DNA of 64,000 nucleotides from Clostridiaceae bacterium (GTDB lineage Bacteria; Bacillota; Clostridia; Lachnospirales; Lachnospiraceae), in NCBI GenBank assembly GCA_902363735.1, contig CABJBA010000008.1:1-64000 (forward strand), written 5' to 3'. Below, piece after piece: positions 8,676-18,334 of the stretch. Both the position numbers and the translations under genes were made by a program. The stretch's first letter is position 1, and every line of letters begins with the position of its first letter. Under the pieces are notes generated by a model, which saw only the letters and a list, made by a program, of their open reading frames with translations, had not been told where the DNA came from and searched no databases.

Positions 8676-8714
8676 ACATATATATACTAAACTAGACAAG
8701 GCGGTGTAGATATT

Positions 8715-10853
8715 ATGGATAACGGCATGGATAATATGCTTGATATGTATCTCTTTGAAACCAATTCCCTACTGGAGCAATTAGATGAACTCCTGATAGA
8801 AGCCGAAAAAGCGGGCGATTTTACAGTGGATGACGTAAACGAAATCTTTCGAATTATGCACACTGTAAAGGGTTCTTCTGCAATGATGGAATTCTCTTCT
8901 TTAATGCATATTGCGCATCACATTGAAGATTTATTCTTTTTTATCCGCGAAAACGGTCTGGACTCTCTTGACAATTCTCACAAAAGCATTCTTTTTGACC
9001 TGATGTTCCGTTCCACGGATATGCTTCGTGCTGAGGTTTCAAAGGTTGAAAATAACAAGCCGCTTAGTGATAATGTCGACAATCTGACTCTGGAAATTAA
9101 TAGCTTTCTTAAAAAAATCAGCAAAGAAGTGCCTCCTGCTGCGAAAGAAGCAAAACCTTCCGAAACGGTTAAGGCTCAGGAAGCTTCTCCTGAAACATCT
9201 GCCTCAGCCTCACCTGCATCTTCTGCAACCTTGGAAGATATCCGAATCGAGCTGGCAGAATGCCCCGATGATCCGGCTGCCTTCTTTCTTCGCATCTTCT
9301 TTGATGAGGGGTGTGGGATGGAAAATCTGCGGGCATTTATGCTGATCAGCTCCTTAAAAGAATCTGGGTTGGAATTTAACTCTTATCCCAGTGACGTGGA
9401 GACAAACAGCTTAAGCGCCGGCACTATTATTGAAAAAGGGTTCTTCCTGGCTCTGCCTTCACGGGCAGAAGCGGATTCAGCTATATCACAGATTAACAAT
9501 TTAAACAACATCCGCTCCTATGAGCTGATTGAAAATCCACGGACCAAAATGGCTCCTGTTTCAGAAAAGAAGTCTGCTGCTGCCTCTGCTCCTGCTGCCA
9601 GGGAAAGTTCTGCCGCGGCAGTTTCACCTGCTGCAAACAACGGGCACCAGATGCCCAGCAAGCAGAACTTAATCAGCGTAAACTTGGCAAAGCTGGATAA
9701 TCTGGTTGCTATCGTAGGCGAGATTGTTATTACAGAATCTATGGTGACTTCCTCTCCTGATATTCAGAACTTAAAGAATCTTGACAGCTTTTTAAAGGCT
9801 ACCAGACAGCTTCGCAAGCTGACCGATGATCTTCAGGACATTGTTATGTCCCTGCGCATGGTGCCTGTTTCCGGCGTATTTCAGAAGATGAACCGAATTG
9901 TCCGCGATATGAAGCAGAAACTTAAAAAGGACGTGCGTCTGACCATTATTGGTGAAAGTACAGAAGTGGACAAGTCCATCGTGGACAGCATAGGCGATCC
10001 GATCATGCACATTGTCCGCAACTCCATGGACCACGGAATTGAAGAAACAGCCGAGGAGCGTATTGCCGCAGGAAAAGATCCTCAGGGAGAACTGATCCTC
10101 TCTGCAAGCCATACAACCAATGAAGTAATTATCTCCATCAGCGATGACGGACGGGGAGCCGATCCTGCCGGAATCCTTGCAAAAGCAAAAAGAAACGGCA
10201 TTCTCACCAAGTCGGAAAGCGAATACACCCAGAAAGAAATTCTGGCACTTCTCCTGGCTCCAGGTTTTTCCACCAACGAAGTAGTGACTGAATTTTCCGG
10301 ACGGGGAGTTGGCATGGATGTAGTTAAGAAAAATGTGGAAAACATCGGAGGCACCATAAGCATTACCAGTGAACTGGGCAAGGGAATGCGCACTACTTTA
10401 AAAATCCCTCTCACCATGGCCATTGTGGATGGTATGGAGATTTCTGTTGGAAAGTCAGTCTTTACTATTCCGATTGCAAATATCCGCCAGTCCTTTAAGG
10501 TGAAGAATGAGGACGTGATTTACGATACAGAAGGCAATGAAATAGTCAAATGTATGAACCAGTTCTATCCCATCGTCCGCATCCACAGACTCTACAATAT
10601 TGAGACAGAAATCACAAGCATTGAAGACGGTATTCTGGTTTGGGTGGAATCCGGGGACAAATCTTACTGCCTCTTTGTAGATGACCTTTTAGGCGAACAG
10701 CAGGTTGTTGTAAAGCCCCTTCCTGTATTCTTAAACAGCTTTAATATTAAGGATTCGGGCATCAGCGGCTGTACCATTCTGGGTGACGGCAATATCAGTA
10801 TCATATTAGATGTTCTAAACTTGTATGCCGCATCACACAACCGGTATTATTAA
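8715..10853 (+). CDS. cheA: Chemotaxis histidine kinase CheA
   Basis: 712 residues with the full five-domain layout. The HPt domain has phospho-acceptor H49 in HTVKG. A CheY/CheB-binding P2-like region sits at about 175-275 between two Ala/Pro/Ser linkers. Dimerisation helices include LRKLTDDLQDIVMSLRMVPV. The ATP-binding domain has the N box VRNSMDHGIE, G1 DDGRGAD and G2 GRGVGMDVVKKNV, and a CheW-like P5 domain ends the protein. It autophosphorylates and passes phosphate to CheY, CheV and CheB. It heads cheA-cheW-cheR-cheB, with 20 bases to cheW. Divergent from the YlqG-like gene. Confidence 0.97.
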   Translation: MDNGMDNMLDMYLFETNSLLEQLDELLIEAEKAGDFTVDDVNEIFRIMHTVKGSSAMMEFSSLMHIAHHIEDLFFFIRENGLDSLDNSHKSILFDLMFRSTDMLRAEVSKVENNKPLSDNVDNLTLEINSFLKKISKEVPPAAKEAKPSETVKAQEASPETSASASPASSATLEDIRIELAECPDDPAAFFLRIFFDEGCGMENLRAFMLISSLKESGLEFNSYPSDVETNSLSAGTIIEKGFFLALPSRAEADSAISQINNLNNIRSYELIENPRTKMAPVSEKKSAAASAPAARESSAAAVSPAANNGHQMPSKQNLISVNLAKLDNLVAIVGEIVITESMVTSSPDIQNLKNLDSFLKATRQLRKLTDDLQDIVMSLRMVPVSGVFQKMNRIVRDMKQKLKKDVRLTIIGESTEVDKSIVDSIGDPIMHIVRNSMDHGIEETAEERIAAGKDPQGELILSASHTTNEVIISISDDGRGADPAGILAKAKRNGILTKSESEYTQKEILALLLAPGFSTNEVVTEFSGRGVGMDVVKKNVENIGGTISITSELGKGMRTTLKIPLTMAIVDGMEISVGKSVFTIPIANIRQSFKVKNEDVIYDTEGNEIVKCMNQFYPIVRIHRLYNIETEITSIEDGILVWVESGDKSYCLFVDDLLGEQQVVVKPLPVFLNSFNIKDSGISGCTILGDGNISIILDVLNLYAASHNRYY

Positions 10854-10873
10854 TTAAAATTGGAGGAATTCAA

Positions 10874-11344
10874 ATGCCAGCAGAAAATACAGCTACAACC
10901 GACGAGTTTACATCAAACCGGACAGAGACCACAGAGCGTTATTTAACCTTCCGCACCGATAACTTGACATTTGGCGTAAGCACCAATTATATTATTGAAA
11001 TCATTACCAACCATACCATCACCGCTATGCCTATGGTACCGGCCTATGTAAAGGGAATCATTAACTTAAGGGGACAGATTGTTCCTATTATGGATATCCG
11101 TTCAAGACTTGGCAAACCAGATATCGAATATACCAGTTCAAGCTGTGTCATCGTGCTGAACGTAGATTCTGTATTTTTAGGAATCATTGTGGACTCCGTG
11201 GAACAGGTTCTTGACATCGACTATTCCAGAATCTCTCCAGTTCCGGCCAATAACCGGGAGGAACTGGTCAGCGGCATGATTTCCATGCCGGATAACCTTG
11301 TTGTCCTTCTCCTGGATTGTGAAACCTTAGTCAATAACTCATAA
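10874..11344 (+). CDS. cheW: Chemotaxis adaptor CheW
   Basis: 156 residues forming a single CheW domain, with conserved segments YIIEIITN, YVKGIINLRGQIVPIMD and GIIVDSVEQVLDI. It couples chemoreceptors to CheA at the membrane. TTGGAGGAATTCAA precedes the ATG, a strong ribosome site. The first ~20 residues are a polar extension. It lies 20 bases after cheA and 14 bases before cheR. Confidence 0.95.
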   Translation: MPAENTATTDEFTSNRTETTERYLTFRTDNLTFGVSTNYIIEIITNHTITAMPMVPAYVKGIINLRGQIVPIMDIRSRLGKPDIEYTSSSCVIVLNVDSVFLGIIVDSVEQVLDIDYSRISPVPANNREELVSGMISMPDNLVVLLLDCETLVNNS

Positions 11345-11358
11345 AGGATGGCTATCTT

Positions 11359-12171
11359 ATGTTAACAATTTCGCAGCAGGATTTTATACGGCTGGTAGAT
11401 TTCGTTAAAAAAAATTATGGAATCGACCTCTCAAAAAAGATGCAGCTTATTATGGGAAGATTGTCAAATACCATTACAGCCATGGGATTTACTTCCTTTA
11501 CCGACTATGTGGATCATATTCTTTCATTAAAGAATCCGGCTGATCTGGAAATAATGCTTAACAAGCTTACCACAAACTACACTTATTTCATGCGGGAGGA
11601 AGCACATTTTAAGTTTTTTCGTGATACTATCCTTCCTAATTTAATGAACGCTAAAAAGGACAAGGTCTTAAGTATCTGGAGCGCAGGCTGTTCTTCCGGC
11701 GAAGAACCTTATACTATTTCCATGATCATCAAGGAGGCCCTGGGGGCGCAAGCCGCCCTCTGGGATACCAGGGTACTGGCTACAGATATTTCCCAGAACG
11801 CATTAAAGGCTGCAAAGGAAGCAGTATATGATGAGGATTCCTTAAAAAACCTTTCTCCTGATTGGAGATCCAAATATTTTGTCAAGTCCAGGGAACAGAA
11901 CTTGTACTCCGTATCTCCTGCAATCAAATCAAATGTTATCTTTCAGACCTTTAACCTGATGGATCCTATCCGGTTCCGGCTGAAATTTGATGTGATTTTC
12001 TGCAGAAATGTTATGATATATTTTGACCAGAACACCAAGGATGGTTTAATTCAGCGTTTTTATGATGCAACCGCTCCGGGAGGATACTTACTCATCGGGC
12101 ATTCAGAAACAATCAACAAAGAAAAGACTGCTTACCGGTATCTGATGCCGGCCACTTATAGAAAAGAATGA
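11359..12171 (+). CDS. cheR: Chemoreceptor methyltransferase CheR
   Basis: 270 residues. The N-terminal helical CheR domain (about 5-70) includes KLTTNYTYFMREEAHF. The SAM-binding Rossmann domain follows, with IWSAGCSSGEEPYTI and the later RNVMIYFD motif. It methylates glutamates of chemoreceptors. Length is normal for the family. An unusual intercistronic hairpin lies between it and cheB. Confidence 0.95.
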   Translation: MLTISQQDFIRLVDFVKKNYGIDLSKKMQLIMGRLSNTITAMGFTSFTDYVDHILSLKNPADLEIMLNKLTTNYTYFMREEAHFKFFRDTILPNLMNAKKDKVLSIWSAGCSSGEEPYTISMIIKEALGAQAALWDTRVLATDISQNALKAAKEAVYDEDSLKNLSPDWRSKYFVKSREQNLYSVSPAIKSNVIFQTFNLMDPIRFRLKFDVIFCRNVMIYFDQNTKDGLIQRFYDATAPGGYLLIGHSETINKEKTAYRYLMPATYRKE

Positions 12172-12176
12172 TCTGC

Positions 12177-12239
12177 GTAATATAAAATCTATTTACTGTC
12201 GTCAAAGCTATATACTTCAGTAAATGGATTTTATATTAC
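12177..12239 (+). other. Long stem-loop between cheR and cheB
   Basis: Near-perfect inverted repeat: left arm 12177-12198 and right arm 12218-12239, 22 bases each, with one G-T pair and a 19-base loop. No T tract follows, so it is not a typical terminator. It may tune the ratio of cheB to the upstream genes by attenuation or by protecting the cheR 3' end (inference). Confidence 0.6.
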
Positions 12240-12297
12240 ACGGATTGCTGAATGGCATTTAGATTCGCCTTCAGCTAAATAACAGGAGGAATAAATT

Positions 12298-13344
12298 ATG
12301 ACGAATAAAATCCGGGTTTTCATAGTAGATGATTCCCTGCTGTTTCGTAAAGTATTAATAGATAATCTCTCTAAAAACCCCAATATAGAAGTGATCGGAT
12401 ATGCAGTTGACGCTTTCGATGCTGAGCGCAAGATTCCTGCGCTGAAACCTGATGTAGTTACTCTGGATGTAGAAATGCCCAGGGTCAATGGCATTGAATT
12501 CGTAAAAAAACTTCTTCCAAAATATCCGGTTCCGGTTATTTTGGTTTCATCTGTCAATTTAAACGTGTTTGAGGCCCTCTCTGCAGGCGCCGTGGACTTT
12601 GTCAGAAAGCCTGATATGTCCAGCAGCAATTCTGCCGGCACATTTTTAAATACTTTAACCAGTAAGATCTTTATTGCCTCCCGGGCAGCTATAAAAGTTC
12701 CTGCGTCTTCTACGGCTTCCAAAGAAACCATAAGGGTTCCAATTGGGAAAACGGTTTTCAGCCTGAACGCCTCTAATACCATCATTGCCATAGGCGCTTC
12801 AACCGGCGGAACAGAAGCCACATTGCAGGTCCTTAAGGAGCTTCCTGCTGATACTCCTGGAATTGTGGTGACCCAGCACATGCCGGAAGGCTTTACCAAG
12901 ATGTATGCAGACCGTTTAAACCGCCTCTGTGCCATGAGCGTAAAAGAAGCCAAGAGCGGAGATGTTATCGAAAGAGGACAAGTGCTTATTGCCCCAGGAG
13001 ATCTTCAGATGAAGGTGATTAAAACAGGAAGCCGCTATACCGTAAGCTGCTATTCCGGAGAAAAGGTAAGCGGACACCGCCCCTCTGTGGATGTGTTGTT
13101 TCAGTCGGTGGCGGAAACAGCGGGGCCCTCTTCTGTTGGAATCATCATGACTGGAATGGGAAAGGATGGAGCAAGCGGACTTTTGAGCATGAAAAAAAAG
13201 GGTGCATTTACCATCGGACAAGATGCTGAAAGCTGTGTTGTTTACGGAATGCCTATGGTAGCCTACAACATAGGAGCTGTGACAAGGCAGGTTTCCTGTT
13301 CAGGCATTGCAGGAGTATTGATGAAGCATTTAAGTTCACTTTAA
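12298..13344 (+). CDS. cheB: Chemotaxis methylesterase/deamidase CheB
   Basis: 348 residues. An N-terminal receiver has DD at 11-12 and phospho-acceptor D57. A C-terminal methylesterase carries the triad S168 (GASTGG), H194 (QHMPEGFT) and D290 (MTGMGKDG). It removes methyl groups from chemoreceptors after activation by CheA. AACAGGAGGAATAAATT before the ATG is a strong ribosome site. It is the last gene of the cheAWRB operon; a sigma-28 promoter for flgM follows within 25 bases of the stop, and no clear terminator lies between. Confidence 0.96.
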   Translation: MTNKIRVFIVDDSLLFRKVLIDNLSKNPNIEVIGYAVDAFDAERKIPALKPDVVTLDVEMPRVNGIEFVKKLLPKYPVPVILVSSVNLNVFEALSAGAVDFVRKPDMSSSNSAGTFLNTLTSKIFIASRAAIKVPASSTASKETIRVPIGKTVFSLNASNTIIAIGASTGGTEATLQVLKELPADTPGIVVTQHMPEGFTKMYADRLNRLCAMSVKEAKSGDVIERGQVLIAPGDLQMKVIKTGSRYTVSCYSGEKVSGHRPSVDVLFQSVAETAGPSSVGIIMTGMGKDGASGLLSMKKKGAFTIGQDAESCVVYGMPMVAYNIGAVTRQVSCSGIAGVLMKHLSSL

Positions 13345-13368
13345 TTTATTAAATTCTATTGTTGAAAG

Positions 13369-13395
13369 TTAATATTTCGTTGAAATTGACGATAT
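13369..13395 (+). promoter_or_regulatory. Candidate sigma-28 promoter for flgM operon
   Basis: TTAA (13369-13372), a 15-base spacer and GACGATAT (13388-13395) fit the sigma-28 pattern TAAA-N15-GCCGATAW. It lies about 55 bases upstream of flgM. A sigma-28 promoter before flgM is known in Bacillus. Confidence 0.55.
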
Positions 13396-13451
13396 TATAA
13401 ATGTAATGAAAAAATAGCAGCATGTTCAAGTCTCTTAGAAAGGAGTAAAAA

Positions 13452-13769
13452 ATGCGTATTTCTACGAACTATCTCAGTACGCTGTATAATACCTCCATGA
13501 TACGACAAAATCAGAATGAAATCAGCCCTTCTGAATCGGGAAAAAACAATTATGATGAAATCACTATCCGCTTTACTTCTCCGGAAGCAAGGGATTCCAA
13601 ATTTGCCTCAACCCTCAAGAATGTCCTTATGAACGAAATCAGACAGACCCCTTCTGAGGAAAAACTGGACCTTTTAAAGCAGCGGATTGAAAACGGAACC
13701 TATCAGGTAGATGCAAACAAGATCGCTGAAAGGATTCTTTTATACAAAGGAGTAGATTCCAATGAATGA
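13452..13769 (+). CDS. flgM: Anti-sigma-28 factor FlgM
   Basis: 105 residues. The C-terminal half matches FlgM: a segment around LDLLKQRIENGTYQVDANKIAERIL, typical of the sigma-28-binding helices. The N-terminal half is polar and probably unstructured. It binds sigma-28 and is exported once the hook is complete, freeing late gene expression. AAAGGAG precedes the ATG. It overlaps the flgN start by 8 bases. Confidence 0.9.
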   Translation: MRISTNYLSTLYNTSMIRQNQNEISPSESGKNNYDEITIRFTSPEARDSKFASTLKNVLMNEIRQTPSEEKLDLLKQRIENGTYQVDANKIAERILLYKGVDSNE

Positions 13770-14187
13770 TTTTATTGCTGTAATTGAAGAATTGATCCGG
13801 TTATTCCAAAATCTGATCGAGATCGAACAGGTAAAATTGGAAGCAGCTAAAAAAAACCGTGTCACTTATGTGGAAGACTGCATGAATCAGGAGCAGGCCG
13901 CCATATTAAAACTGAGAGGCCTTGACAAGAAGAGGGAACAATGTCAGGAACGGCTTGGTTTTAAAGGATATACATTCCAGCAGATTCTTACGGAGGTGCC
14001 GGAAAGTGAACATATCCATTTGAAAGAACTATTTGACCGGCTTTCCTATCAGGTCAGGATGTTCCAGGAAACAAGCGACAGCGCACGTACTATGATTGAA
14101 ATAAATCTTCACATGATAAATAAGGCCATTCAAAATTCCCAAACTGAAATGGCTCCAGATAAAGCAAAGTGGGAGGGACTACTATGA
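13762..14187 (+). CDS. flgN: Flagellar export chaperone FlgN
   Basis: 141 residues, almost entirely helical and charged, of the FlgN family. It should hold the hook-associated proteins FlgK and FlgL for export. Position between flgM and flgK, with overlaps at both ends (8 bases with flgM, ATGA with flgK), supports the call as much as the sequence does. Confidence 0.85.
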   Translation: MNDFIAVIEELIRLFQNLIEIEQVKLEAAKKNRVTYVEDCMNQEQAAILKLRGLDKKREQCQERLGFKGYTFQQILTEVPESEHIHLKELFDRLSYQVRMFQETSDSARTMIEINLHMINKAIQNSQTEMAPDKAKWEGLL

Positions 14188-16199
14188 CACGTTCTACTTT
14201 TTCCGGTTTTACCACTGCACACTTGGCCATGGCAGCCAGCCAGCGGGCTATTGATGTAACCGGACAGAATATCGCAAATATTAATACAAAAGGCTATACA
14301 AGACAGCGAGTGGATTTAGTAAGCTTTAATACAAGGGGCGGTGACTCCATGAGCACAGCTCCTAGTTCCAAAATCGGTTATGGTGTCGAGATTACAGGAA
14401 TTTCACAGATAAGAGACCCATTTCTTGATGTTCAGTTTCGTAACCAAATTGCCAAAGTGGGAACTGCTGATGCTAAACAAGCTGTTTTGGATCAGTTAGC
14501 TGATATCTTTGATGAAACAGATAAAGCGGCTTTGAAACAGGCTCTCAGTGATTTAAGCAGCAGCCTGGACAAACTTTCTTCCAACGCAAACAGCAGGGAG
14601 TTTGACAGCATTGTCCGTTCCAGATTCCAGGTAATTACAGACTATATACATCAGAAATCAGCCGATTTAAAAACTGTCAGGGAAGAAACAATTAACGGAC
14701 TGGAAAATACAGATATTCCTGTTGTCAATAATCTCCTTTCTGACATCGGCAAATTAAATGACGCTATTTGGAAAAGCCAGGTACAGGGAAATCCTTCCTT
14801 GGAGCTTCTTGATGAAAGAAATAATAAACTTGACGAATTGGCCGGCTACCTTCCCATATCTGTCACATATAAAGATGTTCATGTATCTAAAAATGTGAAA
14901 TTTGAATACCCGGAAGTAAAGTTCAGAGCAGAAAACGGAATGACCTATAATCTCACTGGTGGTGAGCACGGCGAGAACTATGCCTCCATCAGTTTGGAGA
15001 GAAATAAAGAGCCGGAGGGAACGATTTCAATCTTTCTGACTCCAGCCAGCGACTTTCCTATGGGGTCAGATGTAAGTGCATTAAAATCCGAAGATCTTTC
15101 CGCTTATTTAAGAGAGGGGTCCTTAAAAGGAACCGTGGATGCCTTAAACAAATCCGGAGAATTAGATAGTCCTTCTACAGATTTCAGAGGGCTTGGTTAT
15201 TACGAAAAATCTTTTGAAACCTTTGTTCAGGTATTTGCTAAAACCTTTAATGATTTAAATGCAGGGAAATATACCGGAGGTATGAGGCCTTATACAGGAG
15301 CTATGCTGTCCAGTTCAAATACTGTATCAAAGAGTTCTGCACCTGAACAAAAATTAACCTTCGCCATGGATCTCTCCAAATCCACCGGAAACTTTTTAAG
15401 CGGAGAAACGATCACCATCAATAATAAAACTGTTATATTTGGAGACGGCACCGGCGGTACGGTAAAGATTGAAGCAACTTTGGAAGCCAGTATGAAAAAT
15501 CTGGCAAATAGCTTGAACGATCCACCTTCTGCTTCTGATCTCTATATTGACGGTGATTCAGTTTCCTCACCTGGTACATGGTCATATAAAGATGGGAAAT
15601 TATTGTGGGTAAGTAATAATTCAATAATGACAGATGGAAAAAAGGTCGCAGTTGATGATACAGGTACTGCTGTCTCCCTTCAATATAATCCAGCTCCTGA
15701 TAACAAAAGAGACTTTAACTTGTTTCGAACCTCTGACGGAAGCACAACTTTTACGGCTTCCAACATTAAAATTTCTGATGACTGGATGAATAATACCATC
15801 TATATTATCTCTTCTGATAATGAAAATGCAGGAACTACTGCCAACGATAATATTCTTAAAATGTTGAAGGCTTTGACTGATGAGCGGAGTTTTGAGTACA
15901 AGCCTGAAACAGGATACAATATTCCTTTCTATAAAGGAAGCTTCTTCCAGTGCTATTCCAACCTGGAGAACGCTCAGGGTATTGACAGTGCTTCAAATAG
16001 TACGGTTCTCACTCATCACATGAGTGTGCTTGCGCAAACAGCTGACAACAAAGACTCTGTATCCGGTGTTTCCTTAGATGAAGAAGGCATCAGCCTGATG
16101 CAGTACCAGAGATCGTTCTCCGCCGCTGCTCGTTTGATGACAACCCTTGATGAAGCATTAAATATACTAATTAACAGTACGGGCCTTGTAGGACGATAA
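14184..16199 (+). CDS. flgK: Hook-associated protein 1 (FlgK)
   Basis: 671 residues from the ATG at 14184. A GTG 15 bases upstream is in frame, but GGGAGG fits the ATG, which overlaps the flgN stop as ATGA. The N-terminus carries the rod/hook signature AIDVTGQNIANINTKGYTRQ, and the C-terminus has the matching helix LMTTLDEALNILINSTGLVGR. The middle is variable and holds the exposed domains. It forms the first hook-filament junction ring and is a FlgN cargo. Slightly longer than the common 450-600 residues. Confidence 0.95.
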   Translation: MTRSTFSGFTTAHLAMAASQRAIDVTGQNIANINTKGYTRQRVDLVSFNTRGGDSMSTAPSSKIGYGVEITGISQIRDPFLDVQFRNQIAKVGTADAKQAVLDQLADIFDETDKAALKQALSDLSSSLDKLSSNANSREFDSIVRSRFQVITDYIHQKSADLKTVREETINGLENTDIPVVNNLLSDIGKLNDAIWKSQVQGNPSLELLDERNNKLDELAGYLPISVTYKDVHVSKNVKFEYPEVKFRAENGMTYNLTGGEHGENYASISLERNKEPEGTISIFLTPASDFPMGSDVSALKSEDLSAYLREGSLKGTVDALNKSGELDSPSTDFRGLGYYEKSFETFVQVFAKTFNDLNAGKYTGGMRPYTGAMLSSSNTVSKSSAPEQKLTFAMDLSKSTGNFLSGETITINNKTVIFGDGTGGTVKIEATLEASMKNLANSLNDPPSASDLYIDGDSVSSPGTWSYKDGKLLWVSNNSIMTDGKKVAVDDTGTAVSLQYNPAPDNKRDFNLFRTSDGSTTFTASNIKISDDWMNNTIYIISSDNENAGTTANDNILKMLKALTDERSFEYKPETGYNIPFYKGSFFQCYSNLENAQGIDSASNSTVLTHHMSVLAQTADNKDSVSGVSLDEEGISLMQYQRSFSAAARLMTTLDEALNILINSTGLVGR

Positions 16200-16221
16200 G
16201 ATAAAAGACAGGAGGTTTGCA

Positions 16222-17238
16222 ATGAGAATTACAACAACTGCGCTGATGAGGAATTATAAAAGCAATTTAGGCAGATCCGTGGATAATTTAAATCAATCCA
16301 GAAATCGTGTTATGACTCAGAGAAGCTTTAATAAGGTTTCTGAAGACCCTGCTTCTGCTGCCCGCGCTTCTCAGCTTCATCGGAAATACTATAAGAATCA
16401 AGATAACTTAGAAACCTTGCTGGATGTTCAGTCCCGGCAGGATGGTCAGGAAGATGCTTTGATACAAATATCCAATGCTATAAAAACCATTAGTGCAGAT
16501 TATAATATACAGGTTTTAAGCGGCGACAAGCAGGGCCAGGATGAACGGCAGACCTTTTCCACTGCCATCCGCCAGTTTCAAAAGTCTATGACCTTAAGCC
16601 TTAATTCTACCTACGAGGATACGTTCTTATTTGCTGGTTCCGATGGGAAGAATCCTCCCTTTGAGCTGTCTGCCGACGGAAGTTCCCTTACTTATCGGGG
16701 AATAGATGTAAATTTAGATTCCACTCATCCGGATTATACGAATAAGCTTCTTCCTTTATCCCAGGAGTCTCTTTATGTGGATCTGGGCATGGGACTTTCT
16801 CTTGATGGAATTGACCGAGTTGTCCCCTCCAGTGCATTTGACATTTCCCTTCCCGGAATCAAAGCAATTGGATTCGGCAAAGATGCTGATGGTCTTAGCG
16901 ATAATGTGATCGTACTGGCCGGCCAACTGGCTGATGAACTGGAGAAGACTGACTTTGATGCAGAAAAATATGGCAAAATAGCAGATAAATTTAAATCCTT
17001 AAGAACTAATGTATTAAATGAAATCACTAATCTGGGAGTTAAATCAGAGTTTTTAAGCACTACAAAAAATCGTCTGGAAAATAATGATATTTCTCTCCAG
17101 GAACAGATGTTAAAGGTAGAAGGCGTAGATACAGCTGAGGCGATCACTGATTATATGTGGAATCAATACGCGTACAATGCTGCACTCAAAGTTGGAACCA
17201 GTATCTTATCCCCATCATTTATTGACTTCATGAAATAA
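16222..17238 (+). CDS. flgL: Hook-associated protein 3 (FlgL)
   Basis: 338 residues, flagellin-like. The N-terminal helix region includes NLNQSRNRVMTQRSFNKVSEDP, the typical FlgL/flagellin pattern, and the C-terminal helix region pairs with it (YMWNQYAYNAALKVGTSILSP). It makes the second junction layer between hook and filament. AGGAGGTTTGCA precedes the ATG. It lies 22 bases after flgK. Confidence 0.94.
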   Translation: MRITTTALMRNYKSNLGRSVDNLNQSRNRVMTQRSFNKVSEDPASAARASQLHRKYYKNQDNLETLLDVQSRQDGQEDALIQISNAIKTISADYNIQVLSGDKQGQDERQTFSTAIRQFQKSMTLSLNSTYEDTFLFAGSDGKNPPFELSADGSSLTYRGIDVNLDSTHPDYTNKLLPLSQESLYVDLGMGLSLDGIDRVVPSSAFDISLPGIKAIGFGKDADGLSDNVIVLAGQLADELEKTDFDAEKYGKIADKFKSLRTNVLNEITNLGVKSEFLSTTKNRLENNDISLQEQMLKVEGVDTAEAITDYMWNQYAYNAALKVGTSILSPSFIDFMK

Positions 17239-17259
17239 CATTGATTGGAGGCGTGTTAT

Positions 17260-17862
17260 ATGGAAGCATTGCTTAAAATTACAACCATACCCATGGAATA
17301 TGAAATGAAAATCCAAAAAGCAAGACTGGAATACTCAAGTACTAAATCCGGCCTTGTAATTAACAGAAGCAAGGGTGGACTGACCATGGAAAACCGCCCT
17401 ATCAATTTGAGTCTTGATACATTTCAAGCACGTAATTCAGTTTGTCCCACAACAATGGAAAGTGTGCGGCAGTCTGCTGAAAAAGGTACGGCAGCTGCTT
17501 TGGAAGCCACAGCTGCATACGCAAAGGAGAGTGCCATGTTGTTAAAAATCCCCAATGCCCTGGATCAGATATTCAGCCAACGGGCTCAACAGCCTACAGG
17601 AGAATTCGGCTTACGCTTTATTCCCACTACAGGCCCTGATATTGAATGGTCCGATCCAGACCTTTCAATGCAATACCAGACGGACAAATTAAGTTTTGAT
17701 ATAAAGGTGGCGAATGGAAACTTTGAATTCATACCAGGAAATATTGAGATGTCTATTACTCAAATGCCTGATGTTAATATAGAATATATTGGAAGCCCCC
17801 TTTATGTTCCTCCAAGTGCAGCCAGCCATTTTAATCATACTTCAATGGATGTTCTCGCTTAA
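17260..17862 (+). CDS. YviE-like / DUF6470 family protein
   Basis: About 200 residues. The ATG at 17260 is preferred over the TTG at 17245, since GGAGG lies between them at proper distance. The N-terminal ~90 residues contain a segment with MEYEMKIQKARLEYS; the C-terminal half is beta-rich (DIKVANGNFEFIPGNIEMS). The family has no established function but sits between flgL and fliW in Bacillus (yviE) and many clostridia, exactly as here. A flagellar assembly or export role is inferred from this conserved place only. Confidence 0.7.
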   Translation: MEALLKITTIPMEYEMKIQKARLEYSSTKSGLVINRSKGGLTMENRPINLSLDTFQARNSVCPTTMESVRQSAEKGTAAALEATAAYAKESAMLLKIPNALDQIFSQRAQQPTGEFGLRFIPTTGPDIEWSDPDLSMQYQTDKLSFDIKVANGNFEFIPGNIEMSITQMPDVNIEYIGSPLYVPPSAASHFNHTSMDVLA

Positions 17863-17886
17863 TCCTATACCCTGGAGGTACCCACA

Positions 17887-18333
17887 ATGGAAATCAACAC
17901 CCAGTATTTTGGCAAAATTTCCTGTTCAGAAGAAGAATTTATTCATTTTTCTGATGGGATGTTCGGCTTTAATGATTTAAAAGATTATGTTCCTTTAGCA
18001 TTTCTGGAAAACAGTGATGCTTTGATTTGTCTGCAGTCTTTAGAAGACTCAAGTGTTTCTTTTATTCTTATGAATCCTTTTCAGTTTTTTGAAAAATATG
18101 AACCAGTATTATCTTCTGAAGACCAAAGACTTTTAAAAGCTGATAGCGGTGACGCTGATATTTCCTATTACGTTATTAGTGTCATTCATGAACCCATGGA
18201 AAATAGTACGGTAAACTTAAAAGCACCTATTGTGGTAAATACTAAAACCCGCGAAGCCAGACAAGTAATTCTAGATAATCCTCTTTACCGTTTCCGTCAT
18301 CCCCTCAGGGACTTTATTAAAAAGGGAGATTAG
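17887..18333 (+). CDS. fliW: Flagellar assembly factor FliW
   Basis: 148 residues of the FliW family (motifs FSDGMFGFNDLKDYV and APIVVNTKTREARQVIL). FliW is known to bind both flagellin and CsrA, releasing flagellin mRNA from CsrA repression when flagellin is low. CTGGAGGTA precedes the ATG. It is directly followed by csrA, one base after the stop, the classic FliW-CsrA pair. Confidence 0.95.
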   Translation: MEINTQYFGKISCSEEEFIHFSDGMFGFNDLKDYVPLAFLENSDALICLQSLEDSSVSFILMNPFQFFEKYEPVLSSEDQRLLKADSGDADISYYVISVIHEPMENSTVNLKAPIVVNTKTREARQVILDNPLYRFRHPLRDFIKKGD

Positions 18334-18334
18334 T

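Noticed and set aside
8590..8714. A sigma-A promoter on the minus strand for the YlqG-like operon
   Set aside because: Only poor matches (for example TTTATC with GATAAT) were found; not reliable.
12231..12953. 240-codon open frame antisense to cheB
   Set aside because: Fully inside cheB on the other strand, no ribosome site, no family resemblance; cheB is certain.
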